64,000 nt of DNA, from the NCBI RefSeq assembly GCF_052162025.1, contig NZ_CP197401.1, positions 930,001 through 994,000 on the forward strand. Reading direction: 5' to 3'. Below, piece by piece: positions 28,901 to 37,997 of this stretch (positions are counted from its first letter, which is position 1; every line of letters begins with the position of its first letter). Origin of the DNA: Methylobacter sp015476545. Lineage in GTDB: Bacteria; Pseudomonadota; Gammaproteobacteria; Methylococcales; Methylomonadaceae. The notes below the pieces were generated by a model. It did not search any database. It had not been told where the DNA came from and saw only the letters and a program-made list of their open reading frames with translations. A program made the position numbers and the translations under genes.

Positions 28901-30084
28901 AGAAAGGCATTTGCATACTCGGAGCGACCGGCTCGATCGGCGTCAGTACGTTGGATGTAGTGGCCAGGCATGCCCATCTTTACAAGGTCGTCGCCTTAAC
29001 CGCCAATACCAATACCGATACCTTATACGAACAATGTCTGGCGCATCGCCCTGAATACGTCGTTATTGTTGATGAGGCCAAGGTTCAGGCATTCAAGGAC
29101 AAACTGAAGAATTCACCGGTCCCAGACATTAAAGTCCTGTCCGGCGCCCATGCGCTGGAGCATGTTGCCACGTTGGACAACGTCGATTCGGTCATGGCGG
29201 CTATCGTCGGCGCGGCGGGACTGCTGCCCAGCCTGGCTGCGGCAAAGGCCGGCAAAACCGTATTGCTGGCTAATAAAGAAGCGCTGGTCATGTCCGGCGA
29301 CATTTTCATGCAGGCCATAGCCGATTCGGGGGCGCAGTTGCTGCCGATCGACAGCGAGCACAATGCGATATTCCAGTGTATGCCTGCCGGTTATAAAACC
29401 GGCGTGCGCGCCAAGCAGGCCAGACGCATTCTGCTCACCGCTTCGGGCGGCCCGTTTCGCGAACTGCCGCTGGAGCAAATGCCGCATGTGACGCCAGCTC
29501 AAGCAGTCGCTCATCCCAATTGGGACATGGGCAAGAAGATTTCAGTCGATTCGGCCACGATGATGAACAAAGGTCTGGAAATGATCGAAGCCTGTCTTCT
29601 GTTCAATATGACTCCGGACCAAATACAGGTGGTCATCCATCCGCAAAGCGTTATCCATTCGATGGTCGATTATGTGGATGGTACCGTGCTGGCGCAGATG
29701 GGCAACCCGGACATGCGCGTTCCCATCGCCCACTCCCTGGCTTGGCCGGAACGGTTCGAATCCGGCGTGGAGCCGCTTAATATTTTCGAAGTCCGCCGCA
29801 TGGATTTCCAGGAACCGAATCTGGAGCGTTTTCCCTGCCTGCGCCTGGCGTATGAGGCCATCAATGCCGGCGGGATCATGCCGACCGTATTGAATGCCGC
29901 CAATGAAATAGCGGTGGACGCCTTTTTGAATGAGCGCGTGCGCTTTACCGATATTCCGGTCATCATTGAGCGCTGTATGCAGCAATTTGAAGTCAAACCG
30001 GCCGATAGTCTGGAAATTGTTCTGGACGTGGATAAACAAGCCAGAAAGTTGTCTAATAAAATTATTGACGAGCTTATTGGTTAA
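28897..30084 (+). CDS. dxr: 1-deoxy-D-xylulose 5-phosphate reductoisomerase
   Basis: Second step of the MEP isoprenoid pathway, NADPH-dependent, giving MEP from DXP. NADPH-binding ILGATGSIGVSTLDVV at the N-terminus, the metal/substrate loop PIDSEHNAIFQCM, and SATMMNKGLEMIEA are all present. 395 aa, normal. The neighbour uppS uses the downstream isoprenoid products; rseP follows after 8 bases. Confidence 0.97.
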   Translation: MKKGICILGATGSIGVSTLDVVARHAHLYKVVALTANTNTDTLYEQCLAHRPEYVVIVDEAKVQAFKDKLKNSPVPDIKVLSGAHALEHVATLDNVDSVMAAIVGAAGLLPSLAAAKAGKTVLLANKEALVMSGDIFMQAIADSGAQLLPIDSEHNAIFQCMPAGYKTGVRAKQARRILLTASGGPFRELPLEQMPHVTPAQAVAHPNWDMGKKISVDSATMMNKGLEMIEACLLFNMTPDQIQVVIHPQSVIHSMVDYVDGTVLAQMGNPDMRVPIAHSLAWPERFESGVEPLNIFEVRRMDFQEPNLERFPCLRLAYEAINAGGIMPTVLNAANEIAVDAFLNERVRFTDIPVIIERCMQQFEVKPADSLEIVLDVDKQARKLSNKIIDELIG

Positions 30085-30092
30085 AGGACTTC

Positions 30093-31445
30093 ATGCATAC
30101 TCTGTTTTATTTCATCATTGCTATCGGTATTCTTGTTTCATTTCATGAATTTGGGCACTTTTGGGTAGCCCGCAGAGCCGGAGTCAAAGTGCTCAGGTTC
30201 TCCGTAGGTTTCGGCAGAGTATTGTGGTCCTACCGGAAAGATCCTGAGTCAACAGAGTATGTCATATCGGCCATTCCTCTGGGCGGTTATGTCAAAATGG
30301 TCGATGAACGCGAGGGCGAGGTCAAAAAAGAGGATCTGCCTTATGCCTTTAATCAGCAGCCGGTGTTGACAAGAGCAGCCATCGTGGCGGCAGGGCCCGT
30401 GTTTAACCTGATGCTTGCCGTCGTTTTGTTCTGGAGCGTATTGGTCATCGGCGAAGTCGGCATAAAGCCGGTGCTCGGTCCGGTGGAACAGGGCACGCTG
30501 GCGGCAGAGGCGGGCTTTGCAGAAGGCGACGAGATCATCTCCGTCAATGGCAAAGCGACGCCGACCTGGGCCGAGGCCTTGAGTGTTTTGGTCGCTTCCG
30601 CACTTGATAGCGGAGAGCAAGTAGAAGTCAAAGTCAGAAATTTTGAAGATGCGCAAAGCACCAAAATTTTGAGGATTCCAGAAAAAGACAGCAACGATCC
30701 TGATGTCTTATATAAACGATTGGGTTTTAAACCCTGGACGCCAAAACTGAAGCCGGTCATAGGGCAAGTGCTCGCCGGTGGTGCGGCATCTGAAGCCGAC
30801 TTGCAGACAGGCGACCTGATCATCAGCGCTGACGGTACTGAAATCAATGACTGGATGCAGTGGGTGGAGTATGTAAAAAGCCACCCCGGCGCAGCGATCA
30901 ATGTGATTATCGAGCGCGATGACAGACGCATGCCGATAATATTGACGCCTAAGAGCGTCATGTCCGAACAGAAAACCGAAGGAAAAATCGGCGCGTCCGT
31001 TCAGGTACCGGAAGGTCTGACGGACTCCATGCGTGCCGAATATTCCTTATCGCCGCTCCAGGCAGTGCCTGCCGCTTTCGAAAAAGCTTATTATTATTCC
31101 GTCTCAACCTTGAAAATGATGGGCAAAATGCTGGTCGGCAAGGCTTCTGTTGAAAATTTAAGCGGCCCTATCAGTATTGCCCAGTTTGCCGGACAGTCTG
31201 CCACGATGGGTCTAACCCATTTCCTGAAATTCCTTGCCTTGGTGAGCGTTAGTCTCGGCGTGCTCAATCTGTTGCCTATACCGGTGCTGGATGGCGGGCA
31301 TTTAATGTTTTTCGGCATAGAAGCCATTAAAGGCAGTCCTGTTCCGGAAAAAGCACAACTTTTCTTTCAACAGATTGGCATGGCCTTGCTGTTTTTTCTA
31401 ATGGTATTCGCCATGATTCTGGATATTGGGCGTTTGTTTCAATAA
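30093..31445 (+). CDS. rseP: Site-2 intramembrane protease RseP
   Basis: Inner-membrane zinc metalloprotease that cleaves RseA to release sigma-E in envelope stress. The zinc motif HEFGH is at residues 18-22 within the first membrane helix; two PDZ domains lie in the periplasmic part (about 115-280); the third zinc ligand is D400 in LDGGH; a final membrane helix ends the protein. 450 aa, normal. In most gammaproteobacteria bamA follows; here the synteny stops and dsbC comes next. Confidence 0.97.
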   Translation: MHTLFYFIIAIGILVSFHEFGHFWVARRAGVKVLRFSVGFGRVLWSYRKDPESTEYVISAIPLGGYVKMVDEREGEVKKEDLPYAFNQQPVLTRAAIVAAGPVFNLMLAVVLFWSVLVIGEVGIKPVLGPVEQGTLAAEAGFAEGDEIISVNGKATPTWAEALSVLVASALDSGEQVEVKVRNFEDAQSTKILRIPEKDSNDPDVLYKRLGFKPWTPKLKPVIGQVLAGGAASEADLQTGDLIISADGTEINDWMQWVEYVKSHPGAAINVIIERDDRRMPIILTPKSVMSEQKTEGKIGASVQVPEGLTDSMRAEYSLSPLQAVPAAFEKAYYYSVSTLKMMGKMLVGKASVENLSGPISIAQFAGQSATMGLTHFLKFLALVSVSLGVLNLLPIPVLDGGHLMFFGIEAIKGSPVPEKAQLFFQQIGMALLFFLMVFAMILDIGRLFQ

Positions 31446-31548
31446 TAAGATTACTGTTTAATAACTGATGTTATGCGGCAACCTGACTTCGGCCAATATC
31501 CGCCCCCGTAATACCCTTATATATAATTCACCGGAACGTTAAAAGAGA

Positions 31549-31570
31549 GGTACGCAATGCGTACCCTACA
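31549..31570 (+). repeat. Palindromic intergenic repeat, single copy
   Basis: GGTACGCAATGCGTACC followed by CTACA, in the gap between rseP and dsbC. It differs by one base from the two inverted copies at 32422-32443 and 32480-32501, so it belongs to the same interspersed family. Confidence 0.75.
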
Positions 31571-31596
31571 ATGCAAAGGAAAAAAACGAGAAGACC

Positions 31597-32319
31597 ATGA
31601 AAAAAGTTATCAAGATTGCCGCACTATCACTATTCGGCCTGACCTTGCCTGTCGCTCAGGCAGATGAAAATGCCATCCGGCAGGCATTCTCAACGTCCAT
31701 GCCTGAAGTAAAAATCGATTCCGTCAAACCTTCCGAGATAAAAGGCCTCTATGAGGTTGCAATCGGCGCGAATATTTTTTATGTGTCTGATGACGGCAAA
31801 TATTTACTGCAGGGCCATCTAATCGATGTAGCGAAGCGTACCGACCTGACGGAAGAAAAATTAGGCAACACGCGCAAACAGGCTCTTGAAAAACTCGGCC
31901 AGGATAAAATGATCGTGTTCAAGCCGAAGATAGCTAAATACAAAGTCTATGTTTTTACCGACATCGATTGCGGCTATTGCCGCAAACTGCATTCGGAAAT
32001 CGATCAGTACATGGCCCAGGGCATCCAGATCCAATACCTGTTTTTCCCGAGAGCCGGCAAGGGTTCGGATTCCTACAACAAAGCCGTTTCCGTCTGGTGT
32101 TCTGAAGACCGCAATGCAGCGCTGACAGAAGCCAAAAAAGGCGGAACGCCGGCCGCCAAGACCTGCGACAATCCGGTCGACGAACACATGCAGCTCGGCG
32201 CAGAGTTTGAAGCTAGAGGCACGCCGATGATCGTCACCGAAAAGGGCACGATCTATCCGGGCTATATGCCGGCTAAGCAATTGGCTGAGGCTCTGGAAAG
32301 CGAAGCGAATCCGAAATAG
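31597..32319 (+). CDS. dsbC: DsbC/DsbG-type disulfide isomerase
   Basis: Periplasmic protein that reshuffles wrong disulfides, kept reduced by DsbD. A signal peptide is clear (MKKVIKIAALSLFGLTLPVA, cleavage after QA near residue 22). The N-terminal dimerization domain is followed by a thioredoxin fold with active site C125-G-Y-C128; a second cysteine pair, C168 and C190, matches the structural disulfide of DsbC. The conserved cis-Pro loop GTPMIV is present. 240 aa. It is unusual to find it directly after rseP. Confidence 0.93.
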   Translation: MKKVIKIAALSLFGLTLPVAQADENAIRQAFSTSMPEVKIDSVKPSEIKGLYEVAIGANIFYVSDDGKYLLQGHLIDVAKRTDLTEEKLGNTRKQALEKLGQDKMIVFKPKIAKYKVYVFTDIDCGYCRKLHSEIDQYMAQGIQIQYLFFPRAGKGSDSYNKAVSVWCSEDRNAALTEAKKGGTPAAKTCDNPVDEHMQLGAEFEARGTPMIVTEKGTIYPGYMPAKQLAEALESEANPK

Positions 32320-32364
32320 CATGGCCAGCCGTTAGTGTAAGCCCGGCATAAAGGACTTCGAAGT

Positions 32365-32388
32365 GCTGGGTTTACCAACCCAGCCTAC
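32365..32388 (+). repeat. Intergenic repeat, copy 1
   Basis: A 24-bp unit beginning GCTGGGTTTACCAACCCAG and ending CCTAC, itself a small inverted repeat (CTGGGTT/AACCCAG). It matches copy 2 at 32519-32542 in direct orientation with three mismatches (positions 3, 12 and 16). Confidence 0.7.
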
Positions 32389-32421
32389 CCGCTGCCCTGT
32401 CAAAATCAAGGCGAAATCCAT

Positions 32422-32501
32422 TGTAGGGTACGCATCGCGTACCTGTTCAGGGCTTTTCGGCACACCGCAAGTCCGGAAAGGTACGCGATGCGTACCCTAC
32501 A
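32422..32501. repeat. 80-bp inverted-repeat element, MITE-like
   Basis: Two 22-bp arms (32422-32443 and 32480-32501) are exact reverse complements of each other, separated by 36 bp; each arm is itself nearly palindromic (core GGTACGC-GATGCGTACC). No coding capacity. The symmetric layout and a third copy upstream of dsbC suggest a miniature mobile or REP-type element. Confidence 0.7.
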
Positions 32502-32518
32502 AAGCCTGGGGGGCAAAT

Positions 32519-32542
32519 GCCGGGTTTATCAATCCAGCCTAC
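32519..32542 (+). repeat. Intergenic repeat, copy 2, covering the mutS stop codon
   Basis: Second copy of the 24-bp unit at 32365-32388. Its conserved CCTAC end contains the complement of the mutS stop codon (bases 32539-32541), so the repeat reaches into the gene's last codons. Confidence 0.7.
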
Positions 32543-35106
32543 ACCATTTCCTTGAGCCGGTAGAGCAAATCCAAAGCCTGACGGGGGCTGAACTCGTCAG
32601 GATTCATATCCTCCAGCAAACACACGGCAGGATGGCATTCCTTGGCCGAAAACAGATCCAGCTGATTAACCCCGGTTTCCGCCTGCTGCCCTATATAGGC
32701 ATTGTTTTCCAGATGCTGTAATTTGGCTTTGGCCTTATCAATCACGGAACGCGGCACGCCGGCCAGCGAAGCTACCTGCAGGCCGTAACTCTGATTGGCC
32801 GGCCCTTCCTTGACCGCATGCAGGAAAATAATCCGGTCGCCGTGCTCCATGGCATCCAGATGCACATTGTGGATGGTTTCCTGCTCATCAGCCAGCGTTG
32901 TCAGCTCGAAATAATGCGTGGCGAACAGCGTAAACGCCTTCGTTTCCTTGACCAGATAATCGGCGCAGGCCCAGGCCAGCGACAGGCCATCGAACGTGCT
33001 CGTGCCGCGGCCGATTTCGTCCATTAAAATCAGGCTTTTCGATGTGGCATTATGCAGGATATTGGCCGTCTCCGACATCTCCACCATAAACGTCGAGCGG
33101 CCGCTGGCCAGATCATCGGAAGCGCCTATGCGCGTGAAAATCTTGTCGACAGGGCCGCAGGTCAGCGCCTTGGCCGGCACGTAACAGCCGATATGCGCGA
33201 TCAGGACGATCAGCGCCGCCTGACGCATATAAGTGGATTTGCCGCCCATGTTGGGGCCGGTGATGATCAGCATGCGGCGCTGATCGGAGAACGACAAGTC
33301 ATTGGGCACAAACGGAATATCGGACACCTGCTCGACCACCAGATGCCGGCCGGCTTCGATCTGGATTCCCGGCTCGTCAACCAGTGCCGGTTCGGATAGA
33401 TTCAGCGTATCGGCGCGCTCGGCGAAATTGACCAGCACATCGAGTTCGGCCAGCGCAGCGGCACACTCCTGCAGCGGGATCAGGGAGGCGGCGATGATCG
33501 AAAGCAGTTCCTCGTACAGAGACTTCTCGAAGGCCAGCGATTTTTCGCGCGCACTGAGGACTTTATCCTCAAACGCTTTCAGCTCTTCCGTCACATAGCG
33601 CTCGACGCCTTTCAGTGTCTGTTTGCGAATATAATGGCCGGGTACTTTTTCGGCATGCAGGCGCGAAATCTCGATATAGTAGCCCTGCACGCGGTTATAG
33701 TTGACTTTCAGGTTCGTGATGCCGGTCGCGGCTTTCTCCCGGTTTTCCATATCAATCAGGAACTGGTCGGCGTTCTGGCTCAGGTTGCGCAGTTCATCGA
33801 GTTCCCGGCTATAGCCCGGCGCGATTACGCCGCCGTCGCGGATCAGAACGGGCGGGTTATCGATGACGGCTTTGTTCAGCAGTTGCAGCATCACCGGCTG
33901 CTCGCCGATTTTTTCCCTTAACAGCGTCAGTTGTGGATTGTCGCTCGTGGCAAGCACTTGCTGCAGGCCAGGCAGCACCGCCAGCGTATTGCGCAATACG
34001 ATCAAGTCCCGGGGCCGCGCCGACTTCAGGGCAATGCGCGAGCTGATCCTTTCAATATCGCCGACTTGCCGAAGCTGGGCTTGCACATCGCGGTACAGTT
34101 GGCCGCTCAATAAGGTAGCGACGCAGGCATAGCGGTCGTTCAGGATGGCATGATTGCGCAGGGGCCGGTTTATCCAGCGCCGCAGGCAGCGGCTGCCCAT
34201 GGCCGTAGCGGTTTTGTCCAGCACGCCGAACAGTGTGTATTGCAGTTGCCCGGACGGGTGCGAGTCCAGTTCCAGATTGCGGCGGCTGGCCGCATCGAGC
34301 ACGATGCTGTCGTCGCTGTTCTCAATGCGGATGCCCTGAATGTGCGGCAGCGCGCCTTGCTGCGTGTCCTTAACGTATTGCAGCAGGGCGCCGGCGGCGG
34401 CGATAGCGGCCGGCATGTGCTCGCAGCCGAAACCTTTCAGATCATGCGTGTTGAACTGCTTCAACACTAGTTGAAGCGCGCTTTCGGTTTCGAAATGCCA
34501 GGGCGGCCGGCGGCACAGGCCGCTGCGCTGCTTGATCGCGGCAGGCAACGGCCAGTCCTCGCTGAACAACAGTTCGGCAGGATTCAGGCGGCCGATTTCG
34601 CCGAGCAGCTGATCCTCGGATTCAACCTGCTGCAGGATAAAACGGCCGCTGGTCAGGTCCAGCGTGGCGATGCCGAAGTGATGATTCAGAACGCAGACGG
34701 CGACCAGCAGATTGTCCTTGCGGTCTTCGAGCAGGGCCTCGTCCGTGACCGTGCCGGGCGTGACGATACGCACCACCTTGCGCTCGACAGGGCCTTTCGA
34801 AGCCGCGGGATCGCCGATCTGCTCGCAAATCGCGACCGATTCGCCGTTGCGCAGCAGTCTGGCGATATAGCCTTCGGCCGCATGATAAGGAATGCCGGCC
34901 ATGGCGATCGGCGTGCCGGCCGATTGCCCGCGGCTGGTCAGGGTGATATCGAGCAGCTGCGCCGCTTTCTTGGCATCGTCATAGAAAAGTTCGTAAAAAT
35001 CCCCCATGCGGTAAAAAACCAGCGTATCGGGATGATTGGACTTGATGCGCAGATATTGCTGCATCATGGGAGTGTGGGGGGTAGCGGAATTTTGATTTAT
35101 ACTCAT
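32539..35106 (-). CDS. mutS: DNA mismatch repair ATPase MutS
   Basis: Recognises mismatches and small loops, then recruits MutL. The mismatch-reading F-x-E motif is F37-Y38-E39 in RMGDFYELF. Connector, core and clamp domains follow; Walker A TGPNMGGKSTYM is near residue 618, with ILMDEIGRGTSTFDG and ATHYFEL after it. The C-terminal helix-turn-helix and short tail end at LLYRLKEMV. 855 aa, normal. The 3' end coincides with an intergenic repeat. Confidence 0.97.
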   Translation of the reverse strand: MSINQNSATPHTPMMQQYLRIKSNHPDTLVFYRMGDFYELFYDDAKKAAQLLDITLTSRGQSAGTPIAMAGIPYHAAEGYIARLLRNGESVAICEQIGDPAASKGPVERKVVRIVTPGTVTDEALLEDRKDNLLVAVCVLNHHFGIATLDLTSGRFILQQVESEDQLLGEIGRLNPAELLFSEDWPLPAAIKQRSGLCRRPPWHFETESALQLVLKQFNTHDLKGFGCEHMPAAIAAAGALLQYVKDTQQGALPHIQGIRIENSDDSIVLDAASRRNLELDSHPSGQLQYTLFGVLDKTATAMGSRCLRRWINRPLRNHAILNDRYACVATLLSGQLYRDVQAQLRQVGDIERISSRIALKSARPRDLIVLRNTLAVLPGLQQVLATSDNPQLTLLREKIGEQPVMLQLLNKAVIDNPPVLIRDGGVIAPGYSRELDELRNLSQNADQFLIDMENREKAATGITNLKVNYNRVQGYYIEISRLHAEKVPGHYIRKQTLKGVERYVTEELKAFEDKVLSAREKSLAFEKSLYEELLSIIAASLIPLQECAAALAELDVLVNFAERADTLNLSEPALVDEPGIQIEAGRHLVVEQVSDIPFVPNDLSFSDQRRMLIITGPNMGGKSTYMRQAALIVLIAHIGCYVPAKALTCGPVDKIFTRIGASDDLASGRSTFMVEMSETANILHNATSKSLILMDEIGRGTSTFDGLSLAWACADYLVKETKAFTLFATHYFELTTLADEQETIHNVHLDAMEHGDRIIFLHAVKEGPANQSYGLQVASLAGVPRSVIDKAKAKLQHLENNAYIGQQAETGVNQLDLFSAKECHPAVCLLEDMNPDEFSPRQALDLLYRLKEMV

Positions 35107-35144
35107 GTGCCTATTTTATCCGAAGTCGCAGGGGAGTCACCATC

Positions 35145-35648
35145 ATGGATCACGAATTATTTGAACTGGCCGAACAGCTGGGCCGCTCGCTGAAAGCCGG
35201 CGGAAGAAAAATCGTCACGGCCGAATCCTGCACCGGCGGCTGGATTGCCCAGACCATCACCGAAGTGCCGGGCAGTTCGGCCTGGTTTGACCGGGGCTAT
35301 GTGACCTACAGCAATGTATCAAAAGTGCAGATGCTGGGCGTCAGGCAGGAAACGCTGGAAAAATACGGGGCCGTCAGCGCTGAAACGGCAATGGAAATGG
35401 CGCAGGGTGCTCTGTCAAACAGCGATGCGGACTGCGCCTGCGCCGTAACCGGCATCGCAGGACCCGATGGTGGCTCACCGGAGAAGCCTGTGGGCACGGT
35501 TTTTATCGCCTGGCAATACAAAGACGGCGGCTGCGAGGTGATAAAAAAGCAATTTGCCGGAGCTCGGCATCAAATCAGGCGGCAAACGGTGAAAACGGCT
35601 ATCGAGGGAATAGCCGACTATAAATTGATGTTGGCGGCAGGGGATTAG
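35145..35648 (+). CDS. pncC: Nicotinamide-nucleotide amidase (CinA C-terminal family)
   Basis: Hydrolyses NMN to nicotinate mononucleotide in the pyridine salvage cycle. Single CinA-C domain of 167 aa; motifs TAESCTGGWIAQTITEVPGS (near residue 25) and AVTGIAGPDGGSPEKPVGTV are intact. Divergent from mutS with 38 bases between start codons; in enterobacteria this family gene (ygaD) lies near mutS-recA. A GGGAG ribosome site precedes ATG. Confidence 0.92.
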   Translation: MDHELFELAEQLGRSLKAGGRKIVTAESCTGGWIAQTITEVPGSSAWFDRGYVTYSNVSKVQMLGVRQETLEKYGAVSAETAMEMAQGALSNSDADCACAVTGIAGPDGGSPEKPVGTVFIAWQYKDGGCEVIKKQFAGARHQIRRQTVKTAIEGIADYKLMLAAGD

Positions 35649-35686
35649 TATGGGCCAGCGAGAGCCGATCCGACAATTATCGCCAA

Positions 35687-37195
35687 TCAGTCATCGGCAA
35701 TCTGGCTAACCTGAAAACGCATAAAGTGCGGCGTGGACTCAATAAATTTATCCAGGCAAAAAGTCCCGTTTATCAATCTCTTATCGATGGCAAAGCAAGT
35801 TCCTGTCCTGTAGTTATTGGGAGACAGGAGAAATTCGGTTTTGCCGTCAGCGCGCTCGATAATGAATCCTTCTTCTTCATTGATTTCAATCGGGTAAACA
35901 TCACCGTGCAGTATCTCCAGCAGTATGTGCTTCAGATTCATCACGGGTTCGATGCGCAGGTAGCGGACAATCGCCAGCAGCGGTTTTTTATTCTCCCGTA
36001 TGAAAACCAGCGGTTCGCCGATGGCGCAATTCTGGCTGACCTTGGCCATATAAAAGCCGGGGCTGTTGGTTTCAAAGGCCTTGCTTTTGATGATAAACGC
36101 CGGCCTTTCGTCTTTCAGAAATTTGGTTGTGATAAAACCAAAGGTATTTTTCCCGTTTTCCATCGGCTCGAGTTCCAGCTCGGCGGGTTCCGATTGCTCT
36201 TCCAGGGTCCCGCTCAGTTCAAGAATGCGGTATCTGTTGATCAGCATTTTCAGTAATTGAGCCGCCCATGCCGTCCCTATGGCTATGTCGCATTCAGTGG
36301 GGCTAGCCGGATCGGCCGATTCCCTGACCGGCTCATAAGCCGTCAGCCGGTTCAATGTCGACAGGAAGGTTTGGTAATGCTGCAGATGGGCCGTATTTGA
36401 CTCAAAGTAGCGAATGAGGCCGGATGTATTGATATACAGGCCTCCTTCATTTGTTCTATAGGGATCGGTGTACTGCGGGGCTGCAAGCGAATCAGGATGC
36501 CAACAGAAAAATGAAGATTCGGACGGGTTCGAATCCAGCGTCAGTAACCGGCAGAGCTTGCCGGTTGCGTGAAAGATATCGGCAATTTCCGAAGGGGAAA
36601 AATCATAGGCGTTGCAGATGTAAAACAGCAGTGCCTGTTTCAGGATTGCTTCGATAGTCAGTTGCTGGTTCAGACCGGGAGCGGCATCCTGAATATCTAG
36701 ATCAAGGATATCGAGCGCTTTGGCGTTCAGGTAAAGCTCGCTGATTTTTGCCCAAAGCGCGGTATCAGGCGCCTCGTAAAACACAGCGTTGCGCCTTGCC
36801 AGCAGGCAGGCCAGCTGCATGGACTTATAAATAATCGAAGCCCGCTGTGCTTTGGTTAGCGCACTGTCATTGCTGATGTTGCTGTAAGCGAAACAGAGCG
36901 TTCTAATAAGCTGGACGGAAAAATGAACCAGTTTCCTTGTTTTATCGGCAACATGGGCAGCTTTATTGCTGGTCGCTATGTGCACAAGGCTATTGGACGC
37001 CATTAAAATGGCCGGTGCCAATTGATCCAGGACTGAATAGAGCACCGGAGCTTCAAGAGCCGAGTTGCTGAGTTTTTTTATGACTGTGTAGAGCTGATTG
37101 ACCTTGTCGCTAACCGATAAGGGTTCCAATGTAGACAACCAGTCGTTTATAGACTCAGGATCCAGCGCAAAAGGAAAAGCATAGGGATCAGCCAT
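35687..37195 (-). CDS. Hypothetical 502-aa protein
   Basis: I do not recognise it firmly. The N-terminal 350 residues look all-helical, with no signal peptide or membrane segment; the C-terminal 150 residues (from about FGFITTKFL) are beta-rich and could be a PilZ-like barrel, but the Arg-x3-Arg and D-x-S-x2-G motifs are not evident. The gene converges with pncC and lies just downstream of the pilA terminator on the same strand. A cytoplasmic regulator of pili or motility is a guess from position only. Confidence 0.75.
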   Translation of the reverse strand: MADPYAFPFALDPESINDWLSTLEPLSVSDKVNQLYTVIKKLSNSALEAPVLYSVLDQLAPAILMASNSLVHIATSNKAAHVADKTRKLVHFSVQLIRTLCFAYSNISNDSALTKAQRASIIYKSMQLACLLARRNAVFYEAPDTALWAKISELYLNAKALDILDLDIQDAAPGLNQQLTIEAILKQALLFYICNAYDFSPSEIADIFHATGKLCRLLTLDSNPSESSFFCWHPDSLAAPQYTDPYRTNEGGLYINTSGLIRYFESNTAHLQHYQTFLSTLNRLTAYEPVRESADPASPTECDIAIGTAWAAQLLKMLINRYRILELSGTLEEQSEPAELELEPMENGKNTFGFITTKFLKDERPAFIIKSKAFETNSPGFYMAKVSQNCAIGEPLVFIRENKKPLLAIVRYLRIEPVMNLKHILLEILHGDVYPIEINEEEGFIIERADGKTEFLLSPNNYRTGTCFAIDKRLINGTFCLDKFIESTPHFMRFQVSQIADD

Positions 37196-37370
37196 AAGGT
37201 TATGAACGGAAATTATGTTAAAGAATGATTAATTATAGTCATTCTTTAACATGATGACATTTTTGTACTTAAGGCTTTAGGAATGCATCTGGGGATTTGT
37301 AGAATTTTTATCAAAGATAAATACTTGAAGCGATGTAGTTTTGCTTCAAGAAATTGTCTGAAGAGCATAA

Positions 37371-37408
37371 ACAAAAAGCCACACAGTCCTGAACGAACTG
37401 GGTGGCTT
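37371..37408 (-). terminator. Terminator of pilA
   Basis: On the minus strand AAGCCACCCAGT pairs with ACTGTGTGGCTT (12 bp, one mismatch) with a 9-nt loop, followed by TTTTTGTTT. It lies about 70 bases after the pilA stop. A second hairpin, CTTGAAGC/GCTTCAAG, is at 37324-37350. Confidence 0.85.
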
Positions 37409-37475
37409 AATTGTAATTAAATGTAGATTATGCGTTTAATCGTAAGGTAAAGATATTACCCATCCCGTTTGGTGA

Positions 37476-37931
37476 TTAAGCGCCGCCACCAACAGTGCAA
37501 CCTTTAGGAGCTACTTCAGCGACCATGTTTGTTGAGCAAGTCCATGCGCCAGTGGTGCTGTTATATGTATAAGTAACAGTTTTTGAAGCTACTTTTGGGT
37601 TTAAACCTGCAGCATATGTGGCGGTAATTGCACAGCTAGGATCAGCTGCAGCTAAGGTTACACCGCTGACATATTTTCCTGCTAAAACAGCTTTTTGATC
37701 TTGCATTTTCTGGGTTGTACATGCAGTCGCAACGCCTTCGTTCGAAACTAATTCAACCACTGGGGTTTTAAGGCCATCAATCAATGTCGGGCCTTCTGCT
37801 GCTTGAGCTTTGGCAATATAATCGTTATAAGCCGGAATCGCAATCGCCGCCAAAATACCGATGATCGCAACGACGATCATTAATTCGATTAAGGTAAAAC
37901 CTTGTTGTACTTTTCTTATTTGAGTTTTCAT
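37476..37931 (-). CDS. pilA: Type IV major pilin PilA
   Basis: Subunit of type IVa pili (twitching, attachment, DNA uptake). The class III leader is cleaved by PilD between G11 and F12 (QQGFTLIELMIVVAIIGILA); E16, the fifth residue of the mature protein, is present. After the long alpha-1 helix the globular part holds cysteines C71, C100, C132 and C145; C132-C145 probably forms the D-loop disulfide and C71-C100 a second. 151 aa. A good AAGGA ribosome site precedes ATG. Transcribed alone from a sigma-54 promoter. Other pil genes are not in the window. Confidence 0.95.
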   Translation of the reverse strand: MKTQIRKVQQGFTLIELMIVVAIIGILAAIAIPAYNDYIAKAQAAEGPTLIDGLKTPVVELVSNEGVATACTTQKMQDQKAVLAGKYVSGVTLAAADPSCAITATYAAGLNPKVASKTVTYTYNSTTGAWTCSTNMVAEVAPKGCTVGGGA

Positions 37932-37980
37932 GGTGCTTTTCCTTTTTTGCTATGGAAAGTAAGAGTTACGTCAGTAATAA

Positions 37981-37997
37981 TGCAAAGGCCGTGCCAA
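37981..37997 (-). promoter_or_regulatory. Sigma-54 promoter of pilA
   Basis: Minus strand reads TTGGCACGGCCTTTGCA, a match to the -24/-12 consensus TGGCACG-N4-TTGCA, about 50 bases upstream of the pilA start codon. RpoN control with PilS/PilR is the known mode for pilA in Pseudomonas, and the same is inferred here. Confidence 0.88.

Noticed and set aside
29752..29766. GGTTCGAATCCGGCG, another T-loop-like string
   Set aside because: It is in frame within dxr and no cloverleaf can be built around it.
32365..32542. Possible CRISPR-like repeats near mutS
   Set aside because: Only two direct copies, themselves palindromic, with an inverted-repeat element between them; no regular spacers and no cas genes.
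36525..36536. GGGTTCGAATCC, a tRNA T-loop-like string
   Set aside because: It lies inside the 502-aa gene; no acceptor, D or anticodon arms surround it on either strand.
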